Below, piece after piece: positions 1 to 8,800 of a DNA stretch of 64,000 nucleotides; position 1 is the first letter of the stretch, and the number at the start of each line of letters is the position of its first letter. The stretch comes from Microbacterium marinilacus (lineage in GTDB: Bacteria > Actinomycetota > Actinomycetes > Actinomycetales > Microbacteriaceae), in NCBI RefSeq assembly GCF_019753765.1, contig NZ_JAIJZW010000008.1:1-64000 (forward strand), read 5' to 3'. The notes below the pieces were generated by a model, which searched no databases, was not told the origin of the DNA, and was given only the letters and a program-made list of their open reading frames with translations. Made by a program: the position numbers and the translations under genes.

Positions 1-851
1 CGGATGCCGATGGCAACGTGAACGCGGCGGCTTCGGCGTCGGCGTCGGCGAACGCCGATGACGACTCGAACGCCTCGGCTCAGGCGGCTGCTCAGGCGGC
101 GGCGGACGCGGATGCGAATACGGCGGCCTCGGCTGCTGCGGACGCGGATGCGACGTCGGCTGCTGCGGCGGCGGCGAACGCCGATGCGTCCAGCGACGCG
201 TCGACGGACGTCTCGAGCGAGGCGAACGCGTCGGCTCAGGCGGCTGCGGCCGCTGCGGGCAACGCGGACGCGTCGTCGACGTCGGCGGCTGACGCCTCGG
301 CGGCGGCCAACGGCAACGCGTCGGCGGCCTCGGCCGCGGCGGCGAACGCGGATGCGTCCAGCGACGCCTCCTCGAACGCGGCAGCGGACGCGGACGGCAA
401 CGAGGACAGCGAGACCGACTCGGCCGCGGCGGCGGATGCCGATGGCAACGTGAACGCGGCGGCTTCGGCGTCGGCGTCGGCGAACGCCGATGACGACTCG
501 AACGCCTCGGCTCAGGCGGCTGCTCAGGCGGCGGCGGACGCGGATGCGAATACGGCGGCCTCGGCTGCTGCGGACGCGGATGCGACGTCGGCTGCTGCGG
601 CGGCGGCGAACGCCGATGCGTCCAGCGACGCGTCGACGGACGTCTCGAGCGAGGCGAACGCGTCGGCTCAGGCGGCTGCGGCCGCTGCGGGCAACGCGGA
701 CGCGTCGTCGACGTCGGCGGCTGACGCCTCGGCGGCGGCCAACGGCAACGCGTCGGCGGCCTCGGCCGCGGCGGCGAACGCGGATGCGTCCAGCGACGCC
801 TCCTCGAACGCGGCAGCGGACGCGGACGGCAACGAGGACAGCGAGACCGAC
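1..851 (+). repeat. Perfect tandem direct repeat, 432-bp period
   Basis: Bases 1-419 and 433-851 read identically as far as I can compare them. The period of 432 bp (144 codons) keeps the frame. The array continues beyond the left edge, so the total copy number is unknown. No silent differences are visible between the copies, which points to very recent duplication or gene conversion. Confidence 0.9.
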
Positions 852-1415
852 AGCACCAGCTCGTCGGACAGCTCGGCTTCGTCCGACAGCTCGGCGTCTT
901 CCGACAGCTCGGCGACTTCGGACAGCTCGGCGTCTTCGGACAGCTCGGCGTCTTCGGACAGCTCGGCTTCGTCCGACAGCTCGGCCTCGTCCGACAGTTC
1001 GACGTCGTCTGACGGCGACGCCGACGGCTCGGGCATCCTCGCCACGCTCGACCACCCGGTGCGCTACCACGGCGACTCGCAGACGGCCCGAGGCTTCGGC
1101 TTCGAGCCCGGCGAGACGGTCGAGGCGACCGTGTACTCGACGCCGACGGCGCTGGGCTCGCAGGTTGCGAACGAGGACGGCGAGGTGGTCTTCACCTGGA
1201 CGATCCCTGCGGACGAGGAGGTCGGCCAGCACGAGGTCGAGCTCGTCGGCGAGACCTCCGGCGCCGAGTCGGAGACCTTCCGGGTGCTCGCGCGGTCGTC
1301 GCTCGCGGCGACGGGCGGTGACCTCGCGCTGCCGATCGGCGGGCTCGCGGTCCTGCTCATCCTCGCCGGCACCGCGATCTGGGCCACCCAGCGTCGCCGC
1401 AACGCGGATGTCTGA
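1..1415 (+). CDS. Ala/Asp/Ser-rich repetitive surface protein with LAxTG sorting signal (5' end outside window)
   Basis: The reading frame is open to the left edge of the window. The first in-frame GTG (base 18) lies inside the repeat, so the true start is upstream and only the C-terminal part is seen. Order of segments: two identical 144-residue low-complexity units rich in Ala, Asp, Ser and Asn; a stretch of about nine SSDSSA-type repeats; a compact folded domain of about 90 residues (starting near ILATLDHPVRYHG); then a sorting signal LAATG, a hydrophobic segment and the basic tail QRRRNADV. LAxTG is the motif associated with class E sortases of high-GC Gram-positives, so the protein is probably covalently fixed to the cell wall with the repeats as a stalk. 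A strong hairpin follows the stop. The ligand or role of the folded domain cannot be told from sequence. Confidence 0.75.
   Translation, partial: DADGNVNAAASASASANADDDSNASAQAAAQAAADADANTAASAAADADATSAAAAAANADASSDASTDVSSEANASAQAAAAAAGNADASSTSAADASAAANGNASAASAAAANADASSDASSNAAADADGNEDSETDSAAAADADGNVNAAASASASANADDDSNASAQAAAQAAADADANTAASAAADADATSAAAAAANADASSDASTDVSSEANASAQAAAAAAGNADASSTSAADASAAANGNASAASAAAANADASSDASSNAAADADGNEDSETDSTSSSDSSASSDSSASSDSSATSDSSASSDSSASSDSSASSDSSASSDSSTSSDGDADGSGILATLDHPVRYHGDSQTARGFGFEPGETVEATVYSTPTALGSQVANEDGEVVFTWTIPADEEVGQHEVELVGETSGAESETFRVLARSSLAATGGDLALPIGGLAVLLILAGTAIWATQRRRNADV
855..1014 (+). repeat. 18-bp Ser-Asp microrepeat (SSDSSA units)
   Basis: About nine imperfect 18-bp units encode SDSSAS-like hexapeptides, with synonymous variation such as tcgtcc, tcttcg and acttcg. 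This resembles the Ser-Asp stalks of wall-anchored adhesins and separates the large repeats from the C-terminal folded domain. Confidence 0.8.
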
Positions 1416-1436
1416 TCCGACGATCCGCTAGACGGG

Positions 1437-1477
1437 TCGGGTGTGCCCCGGTGACGACCTCACCGGGGCACACCCGA
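1437..1477 (+). terminator. Strong hairpin terminator after the surface protein gene
   Basis: Two perfect 18-bp arms (1437-1454 and 1460-1477) flank a 5-base loop. The stop codon is 22 bases upstream. There is no T-run, which is usual for high-GC actinobacteria. Confidence 0.8.
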
Positions 1478-1512
1478 CTCCCAGCCCGTGGAGGGGGGGG
1501 GAGACGGATGCG

Positions 1513-2259
1513 TTGACCGAGAAGCTCGTCCGGCGGAGGCCTGTCACGCGTGTCGTGATGCTCGTCGCCGTCGCCTTCACCGCATGGCACGTGCTCGCCA
1601 CGTTCCTCTGGATCGCCCCCGTCTCGCCTTTGCGAGAGGTGGTGGGCCAGAAGGTGCTCGCCGCCTACATGCTGCCCGTGCTCGGGCAGTCGTGGAGCGT
1701 CTTCGCCCCCGAGCCGATCAACGGCGACTACCGCTTCGAGGTGCGCGCGCTCGTCGACGGCCAGGAGACCGAGTGGGTCAGCGCCACCGACGTGGAGGTC
1801 TCGATGATCCGGTACAACCTCTTCACCCCCCGCGCGGGGATCCAGGCGATGGACGTCTCCAGTCAGTTCAAGGGCGCCTGGGGCAAGCTCGACGACGCCG
1901 GCAAGGAGATCGTCGAGCTCAACTACTTCAAGCCCGAGTGGGAGGAGCGGATGGCCGGGTCTCTCGCGGAGACATCGTCCGAGGGCACCGTCGACAGCTA
2001 CCTCGAACAGGAGCACCGGGCCACCGCGTATGCGACCCAGGTGGCGCTCGCGGTGTGGGGCGACGACGTCGAGCGGGTGCAGTTCCGGGCGACCCGGCAG
2101 AACGTCATCCCGTTCGCCGAGCGACACGATCCGGAGGCCGAGCGTCCCGCCGTGCAGTACTCGCCGACCGGCTGGCGCGGCCTCGTGGTGGAGGACGGAC
2201 AGTCGTCGGAGCGCTTCGCCGACGTCTTCCGTGAGCAGTACGAGCGGATGAGCCGATGA
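1513..2259 (+). CDS. DUF5819 family membrane-anchored protein
   Basis: One N-terminal hydrophobic segment (VTRVVMLVAVAFTAWHVLATFLW) is followed by a soluble, probably extracytoplasmic domain with the block YMLPVLGQSWSVFAPEP. I recognise this as the DUF5819 family, which has no assigned function. The start is set at TTG 1513 because it follows a G-rich Shine-Dalgarno-like run (gaggggggggg). The longer GTG start at 1441 would lie inside the terminator hairpin. The stop overlaps the next gene by ATGA, so it is translationally coupled to the HTTM protein. The arrangement recalls the SdpA/SdpB pair, in which an HTTM-like membrane protein works with a small partner on a secreted peptide. That analogy is inference. 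Confidence 0.65.
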   Translation: MTEKLVRRRPVTRVVMLVAVAFTAWHVLATFLWIAPVSPLREVVGQKVLAAYMLPVLGQSWSVFAPEPINGDYRFEVRALVDGQETEWVSATDVEVSMIRYNLFTPRAGIQAMDVSSQFKGAWGKLDDAGKEIVELNYFKPEWEERMAGSLAETSSEGTVDSYLEQEHRATAYATQVALAVWGDDVERVQFRATRQNVIPFAERHDPEAERPAVQYSPTGWRGLVVEDGQSSERFADVFREQYERMSR

Positions 2260-3515
2260 GCCCGCGCGGCGAGACGGCCGGTGACGCCGGGGCGGCCCGC
2301 GCCCTCTCCATCCTGCTGCGGGCGCCCCGCGCTGCGGCACGGCTGATCGGCGCGGGGTGGCGCGCGCTGCTGGCGACCGCGTCGCACGTCTTCCTCTGGA
2401 CCGAGTCGTGGCTGCTCGACTCGAAGAAGTCGCTGTACGGGCTCGCCGTCACCCGGATCGTGCTCGGCCTGACCGGTGCGGGCCTGCTGCTGACGAACTT
2501 CTCGACCCGGTTCTACACCTTCGGCTCGGGATCGGCGTGGAACGGGGAGGCCGCGCAGCCCCAGAGCGACTTCACCGGCATCTGGCTGTTCAGCCTGTTC
2601 CACAACGTGCGGCTGGACGACGGAGTGCTCACCGCTCTGTATGTGGTGCTGCTGGTGCTGGCGGTCGTCTTCGCACTCGGCTGGCGCTTCAAGGTCGTGC
2701 TGCCGGTCTACTTCGTCCTGTGGGTCAGCTTCATCGAGATGAACGACGCCGTCGGCGACCAGGGCGACAACATGTACCGCATCGTGCTGCTGGTGCTGTT
2801 CTTCGCGGACCCGGCCGCGCGCTGGTCGCTCGACGCGCGGCGGCGTGCACGCGCCGGAGACCGCACGATCCTGCCGCGCGAGATCAGCAGCCTCCTGCAC
2901 AACCTCGCGCTGGTCGCGCTCACCGCCCAGGTCTGCTTCGTCTACGCCTCCGGCGGCCTGTACAAGGCGGGCGGAGAGCCCTGGTCCGGCGGATACGCCG
3001 TGTATGCGCCGCTCATGACCGAGCGGTTCGGCACCTGGCCCGTCCTCAGCGACCTCGTGACCGCGTGGGGTCCCGCCGTCGCCGCGATCAGCTGGGGGTC
3101 GGTGATCCTGCAGGTCGCCTTCCCGCTCATGCTGCTGACGCGACCGACGCGCATCGTCGCCCTCATCGGCATCATGTCGTTCCACATCGGCATCGGCGTG
3201 CTCATGGGGCTGCCGTGGTTCTCCTTGGCGATGATCGGCATCGACTTCATCTTCATCCGCGATCGCACGTGGCTGCGGCTGTCCCGCGCCGTGCGCGAGA
3301 GCTTCGAGCGGGACGACGCACGCGCGGCGGACGGAGGTCGCAACGACGACGGCCTGCGAGACGGGGACACGGCCCGGGTGGAGGACGACAAGCGCTCGCC
3401 GGACGTCGCGCCACGCCGCCCCGGCGGCGAGAGGCCCGAGCCGGTGGAGGAGCCCGAGCCGGTCGAGGAGGAGGGGCGCGAGCCGGTCCGTGCCGAGGCC
3501 GGCGCGCGCGGCTGA
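2256..3515 (+). CDS. HTTM-domain (vitamin K-dependent carboxylase-like) integral membrane protein
   Basis: A 419-residue protein with several membrane segments between residues about 65 and 345, and a charged Arg/Glu/Pro tail of about 70 residues. Blocks such as YGLAVTRIVLGLTGAGLLL near the start and GDQGDNMYRIVLLVLFFADP in the middle are typical of the HTTM family (horizontally transferred transmembrane domain), the group that includes SdpB and is related to gamma-carboxylase. It starts 4 bp inside the DUF5819 gene and so forms a two-gene unit with it. Whether it has any carboxylase-type activity is unknown. Actinobacterial members are usually annotated only by domain. Confidence 0.75.
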   Translation: MSPRGETAGDAGAARALSILLRAPRAAARLIGAGWRALLATASHVFLWTESWLLDSKKSLYGLAVTRIVLGLTGAGLLLTNFSTRFYTFGSGSAWNGEAAQPQSDFTGIWLFSLFHNVRLDDGVLTALYVVLLVLAVVFALGWRFKVVLPVYFVLWVSFIEMNDAVGDQGDNMYRIVLLVLFFADPAARWSLDARRRARAGDRTILPREISSLLHNLALVALTAQVCFVYASGGLYKAGGEPWSGGYAVYAPLMTERFGTWPVLSDLVTAWGPAVAAISWGSVILQVAFPLMLLTRPTRIVALIGIMSFHIGIGVLMGLPWFSLAMIGIDFIFIRDRTWLRLSRAVRESFERDDARAADGGRNDDGLRDGDTARVEDDKRSPDVAPRRPGGERPEPVEEPEPVEEEGREPVRAEAGARG

Positions 3516-3691
3516 GCCGGGCTGCCGCGACGGTGCGGGCGAGGGGGACGCCCGCGCCGCTGTGGCGCCCGCACAAGCCACCCACGTCCCGGGACGAGCG
3601 CTGACTGTCGCTCGCCCACAACGTCCGTGCCCCAGCGCTGTGCGCGACCTACCGTGGGATCCGTACCCCACGTCCCCTTCGAGAGGCAGTC

Positions 3692-5764
3692 ATGGCAGAC
3701 ACCGCCGTTCGCCCACAGACGTCCCGCGACGCGCGCGCCGCCGAGAGCGCGCCGCCGGAAGCGGCGAGGATCGACGTCCCGCTCGTCACCGACCTGCTGC
3801 TCGGCACCTGGGCAGACGTGCGCCGGACCGCGCGCGAGATGATCAAGGATCCCGCCTTCTGGCGAGAGGACGGGCTCACGCACCACCAGCACCGCGAGCG
3901 GGTGTTCCAGCAGCTGAAGAAGCTCGTCGCGCACAACTCGATCGCGCGGGCGATGCCCGCCGAGTACGGCGGCGAGAACAACAACGGCGGCAACCTCGCC
4001 AGCTTCGAGGAGCTCGTCTTCGCCGACCCGAGCCTGCAGATCAAGGCCGGTGTGCAGTGGGGCCTGTTCACGTCGGCCATCTACCAGCTCGGCACCAAGC
4101 CGCATCACGACAAGTGGCTGCCCGCGTCGCTGTCGCTCGACCTGCCCGGCGCCTTCGCCATGACCGAGACGGGCCACGGATCCGACGTGGCGGCGATCGG
4201 CACGACGGCGACGTACGACGCCGAGGCGGAGGAGTTCCTCATCCACACGCCGTTCCGCGGCGCGTGGAAGGACTACCTCGGCAACGCGGCCGTGCACGGC
4301 AAGGCGGCGACGGTTTTCGCCCAGCTCATCACCGGTGGGGTGAACTACGGCGTGCACTGCTTCTTCGTCCCGCTGCGCGACGACGACGGCGCGTTCCTGC
4401 CCGGAGTCGGCGGCGAGGACGACGGCGTCAAGGGCGGCCTCAACGGCATCGACAACGGGCGCCTGCACTTCGACCACGTGCGCGTCCCGCGTGAGAACCT
4501 CCTCAACCGCTACGGCGACGTCGCTGCCGACGGCACGTACTCGAGCGCGATCGCCAGCCCGGGCCGGCGCTTCTTCACGATGCTCGGCGCCCTGGTGCAG
4601 GGCCGGGTCTCGCTGGACGGCTCGGCGACCAACGCCTCGGCGCTCGCACTGAAGATCGCCGTCACCTACGGCAACCAGCGCCGCCAGTTCGCGGGCGCGG
4701 CCGGCGCGGAGACCGTGCTGATGGACTACGGCAAGCACCAGCGCCGCCTGCTGCCGCGTATCGCGACCACCTACGCGCAGGCGTTCGCGCACGACGAGCT
4801 GCTGCAGAAGTTCCACGGCGTCTTCGGCGGCGAGACCGACACCGAGCAGAACCGCGAGGACCTCGAGACGCTCGCGGCGGCGCTCAAGCCGCTCTCCACG
4901 TGGCACGCGCTCGACACGCTCCAGGAAGCGCGCGAGGCGTGCGGCGGGGCCGGCTACCTCGGCGAGAACCGACTCGTCAACCTCCGCCAGGATCTCGACG
5001 TCTACGCCACCTTCGAGGGCGACAACAACGTGCTGCTGCAGCTCGTCGGCAAGCGCCTGCTCGGCGACTACGCCAAGCAGTTCAAGGGCAAGGACCCGAA
5101 GGAGATCGCTGCGTTCGTCGTCGGCCAGACGGCGGGCAAGGTGTTCCACGGAGCCGGTCTGCGTCAGCTCGGCCAGGCGGTCGCCGACCTCGGACAGGTC
5201 GCGCGCTCGGTCGAGCTCGGCCTGCGGGCGAAGGACCAGCACGAGCTGCTCGCCGGTCGCGTGCAGCAGATGGTCGCGGACGTCGCCGGCAGGCTGCGTC
5301 CCGCCGCCAAGCTGGGGCCGGAGGCGGCGGCCGCGCTGTTCAACGAGAACCAGGTCGAGCTGCTGGAGGCCGCCCGCGCGCACGGCGAGCTGCTGCAGTG
5401 GGAGGCGTTCACCGACGCCGTCGCCTCGATCGAGGACGAGGGCACGCGTCAGATCCTCGGCTGGCTGCGTGACCTGTTCGGGCTGGGCCTGATCGAGAAG
5501 CACCTGGCGTGGTATCTCCTGCACGGGCGGCTCTCGAACCAGCGGGCGATCGCGCTCTCGCGCTACATCGATCGCCTCTGCCTCAGGCTGCGCCCGCACG
5601 CGCAGGACCTGGTCGACGCCTTCGGCCTGGAGCCCGAGCACGTGCGTGCCCCCATCGCCTCCGGCGCCGAGCAGGAGCGCCAGGACGAGGCCGCGGCCCA
5701 CTACGCCGACCTCGCCGCCAGCGGCGAGGCTCCCGTCAAGGAGAAGAAGCCCCAGCGCGGCTGA
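3692..5764 (+). CDS. Acyl-CoA dehydrogenase / acyl-CoA oxidase family flavoprotein
   Basis: A 690-residue FAD enzyme of fatty acid beta-oxidation, longer than classical acyl-CoA dehydrogenases (about 380-400) and close to the acyl-CoA oxidase layout. Visible blocks: FAMTETGHGSDVAAIGT (flavin/substrate binding, residue about 155), CGGAGYLGENRL (about 415) and TFEGDNNVLLQLVGKRLL (about 440), which carries the Glu expected to act as catalytic base in the oxidase group. A C-terminal helical extension follows. The enzyme should oxidise acyl-CoA to trans-2-enoyl-CoA. Whether electrons go to oxygen or to ETF cannot be decided here. The gene stands alone, with 176 bases upstream. Confidence 0.85.
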   Translation: MADTAVRPQTSRDARAAESAPPEAARIDVPLVTDLLLGTWADVRRTAREMIKDPAFWREDGLTHHQHRERVFQQLKKLVAHNSIARAMPAEYGGENNNGGNLASFEELVFADPSLQIKAGVQWGLFTSAIYQLGTKPHHDKWLPASLSLDLPGAFAMTETGHGSDVAAIGTTATYDAEAEEFLIHTPFRGAWKDYLGNAAVHGKAATVFAQLITGGVNYGVHCFFVPLRDDDGAFLPGVGGEDDGVKGGLNGIDNGRLHFDHVRVPRENLLNRYGDVAADGTYSSAIASPGRRFFTMLGALVQGRVSLDGSATNASALALKIAVTYGNQRRQFAGAAGAETVLMDYGKHQRRLLPRIATTYAQAFAHDELLQKFHGVFGGETDTEQNREDLETLAAALKPLSTWHALDTLQEAREACGGAGYLGENRLVNLRQDLDVYATFEGDNNVLLQLVGKRLLGDYAKQFKGKDPKEIAAFVVGQTAGKVFHGAGLRQLGQAVADLGQVARSVELGLRAKDQHELLAGRVQQMVADVAGRLRPAAKLGPEAAAALFNENQVELLEAARAHGELLQWEAFTDAVASIEDEGTRQILGWLRDLFGLGLIEKHLAWYLLHGRLSNQRAIALSRYIDRLCLRLRPHAQDLVDAFGLEPEHVRAPIASGAEQERQDEAAAHYADLAASGEAPVKEKKPQRG

Positions 5765-5833
5765 GCGGGACCCCCGGCCCCGGCGGGGCAGAGGTCCCCG
5801 GCAGCGGGCTCTCGGGCCCGAGCGGCGGCCGAT

Positions 5834-5839
5834 TAGGAT
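5834..5839 (+). promoter_or_regulatory. -10 box of the Ig-protein/kinase operon
   Basis: TAGGAT lies about 30 bases before the ATG at 5870, with a Shine-Dalgarno-like gagggggtg between them. No clear -35 is visible. It is the most likely promoter for the eight-gene operon. Confidence 0.4.
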
Positions 5840-5869
5840 AACGCCAGGACTCGGGCGAGGGGGTGCACG

Positions 5870-8800
5870 ATGACGGCCATGTCATGGCTTCACGTGCGCC
5901 CTCGCACGCTCGCCGGCGCCGCCATCGTGAGTGTCGCGGCGATCGGCATCACGACGATGGCCGTCGCCTACGAGGGCAACCCGACCACCGAGCTCGAGCT
6001 CAACGACGGCGCCGTCTGGATCACCAAGACCGATCAGCAGCTCGTCGGCCACTTCAACGCCGAGTCGGAGGTGCTCGACGGACGCTTCGCCGCGCCGACG
6101 GCCGACTACGACGTGCTGCAGGACGGCGATCGCGCCCTGGTGCACGACCTCGGCGACGACACCCTCGGAGCGATCGACACCGCCGCGGTCGCGCTCGGCG
6201 AGAGCGTGCAGCTGCCGGCCGACGCCCTCGTCGACTACGCGGCGAGCACGATCGCGGTGCTCGACGTCGCGAAGGGCGCGCTGCACGTGGTGCCGTACGG
6301 GGGCCTGGGGGAGTTCTCCGTCGCCGCCGCGAAGCCCGTGCTCGACAAGCTCGGCGAGAACGCGGTCGTGACCGTGGGTCGCGACGGCACCGTCTATGCG
6401 GTGTCGCCGGAGAGGTCGACGCTGTACACGCTGCCCGTCACCCCGGAGGGGGACGTCGACAAGGACACGATCCGCGAGCAGGAGCTCGAAGGGGTCGGCG
6501 AGGGCGCCGTGCTCTCGATCACCTCTGTGGGCGAGGTGCCGGTGCTGCTCGACGAGGACGCCGGTGCCGTCATCGTGCCGGACGGTCCGACGCTGCCGCT
6601 GGACGAGCCGGACGACGCACGGCTGGCGCTCGACGCCGCCGACGGTGATGCGGTGGTCGTCGCCACCCGCACGCAGCTGCTGCGCCTGCCGCTGGACGGC
6701 TCCGACCCGACCGCGACGCCCGCGGGGGCCACGTCGGGCACACCCGCCGAGCCGGTGTGGCTGAACGGCTGCGCGTACGGGGCGTGGATGGAGTCGGGCC
6801 GTTTCCTGCGCGACTGCGTCGGCGAGGCGGACGACCTGTCCTCGGCCATCCGCGACTACAAGGCCGGAGGCGAGCTGCGCTTCCGCGTCAACCGCGACGT
6901 CGTGATGCTCAACGACGTGATGAGCGGCGCCGCATGGCTCGCGAGCGATGTGCTGCAGAAGGTCGACAACTGGGACGATCTCACGCCGCCCAAGGGCGAC
7001 GGCGTGGAGAACCCCGATCCGACCACCGTGCAGGTGCCCGACCCCTCGCCGCCCGACCGCGGCGAGGACAACACGCCGCCCATCGCGAACCCGGATCGCT
7101 TCGGGGTGCGCGCCGGCGCGTCGACGATCCTGCCGGTGCTCGACAACGACAGCGATCCCGACGGCGACGTGCTCGTGATCAGCCTGCCGGACGGCTCACC
7201 GCCCGGCGTCGAGGTGCAGCTGATCAACGACGGCACGTCCCTGCAGATCGCCGTGCCCGCCGGCGTGACGAGCGTGGACTCCTTCCGCTACGAGATCAGC
7301 GACGGACGCCCCGGGGGCACGGCCGAGACCACCGTCGGCATCGACGTGCACCCGGACGCCGAGAACGCGGCGCCGAAGCAGCTGCGCGAGATCGCGGTAC
7401 CCGTCGAGACCGGCAGCTCGGTGACCTACAACGTCCTGCCCGACTGGATCGACCCGGACGGCGACAACATCTACCTCGAGTCGGTCACGCCCGCCGAGGG
7501 CGACGAGGCCGAGTTCACGGCCGACGGGCGCATCACCTATCGCGCGATCTCCGGCAATCAGGGCCCGACGGACGTGAACATCACGGTCTCCGACGGGGAC
7601 GCCAGCATGACCGGCGTGTTCAAGCTCGACGTCCGCGCGAGCGGATCGACCCCGCCGCTCGCCACGGCCGACCACATGGTCGTCCGGGCCGGGCAGCAGG
7701 GCACGGTGGCGCCCCTCGCGAACGACCTCAGCGCGAGCGACGAGCCGCTGGAGCTGACGCAGGTGAGCGAGGTGCAGGGCGCCTCGATCGTCACGGACTA
7801 CGCGTCGGACACGTTCACGTTCGAGTCGGGCACGGTCGGGACGTACTACGTCGACTACCTCGTCACGACGTCGGGCACCGCGCCGGTGCCGGGCATCGTG
7901 CGCGTCGACGTGATCGAGCCCGTCGAGAGCGACGACCCGCCGGTCGCGGTCCGCGACGTCGCCCTGCTGCCCGTCGGCGGCGACGCGCTCGTGAACGTGC
8001 TCGCCAACGACTCGGATCCCGCGGGCGGCGTCCTCGTCGTGCAGTCCGTCGAGGCCGCGGAGGACAGCGGCGTCTCGGTCTCGGTGCTCGGCCACGAGTC
8101 GCTGCGGGTGACGGACCGCGGGATGACGACCGAGGGCGGCGAGGTCACCATCCGGTACACGATCTCGAACGGTGCGGCGTCGGCCGAGGGCGAGGTGGTC
8201 GTCATCGCGCTGCCGTCGCCGTCGAAGCTGCGCGCCCCGGTCGTGAACCCGGACTCGGCGGTGGTGCGCGTCGGCGACGTCGTCACGATCCCGGTGCTGG
8301 AGAACGACTACCACCCCAACGACGACGAGTTCCACGTCGATCCCGAGCTGGTCGAGGTGCCCGATCCCGCTGCCGGCGAGGCGTTCGTCTCGCAAGACGG
8401 CGTGCGCTTCCGTGCGGGCGACCAGCCGGGCACGGTCTACGTGACCTACGCAGCCGTCGACAGCACCGGGCAGCGGGCGGCCACGCAGGTGGCGATCCAG
8501 GTGATGCCGCTCGACGACGAGAACAACAACACCCCGAGGCCGGAGGACATCGAGGCCCGGGCCCTCGCCGGCACGCAGACGACGATCGCGATCCCGCTCG
8601 ACCGCATCGACGGCGACGGCGACTCGGTCGAGCTCATCGGCCTCGCCTCCGGACCCAAGAAGGGCACGATCGTCGAGACGGGCGCCGACCGCCTCGTGTA
8701 CGAGGCCTTCCGAGACGCATCCGGGCTCGACACGTTCGCCTATCGCGTGCGCGATCCGTTCGGCGCCGAGGCGACGGCGACCATCCGCGTCGGCATCGCG

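Noticed and set aside
1..1014. CRISPR array from regular repeats at the left edge
   Set aside because: The repeats are coding, in frame, contiguous and without unique spacers; they form a protein stalk.
1441..1512. GTG 1441 as start of the DUF5819 gene
   Set aside because: It lies within the terminator stem and has no Shine-Dalgarno; TTG 1513 after a G-rich run is better.
2942..5701. Large minus-strand frame across the acyl-CoA oxidase gene
   Set aside because: No recognisable domain, no ribosome binding site, and composition typical of an antisense shadow; the plus-strand gene has intact family motifs.
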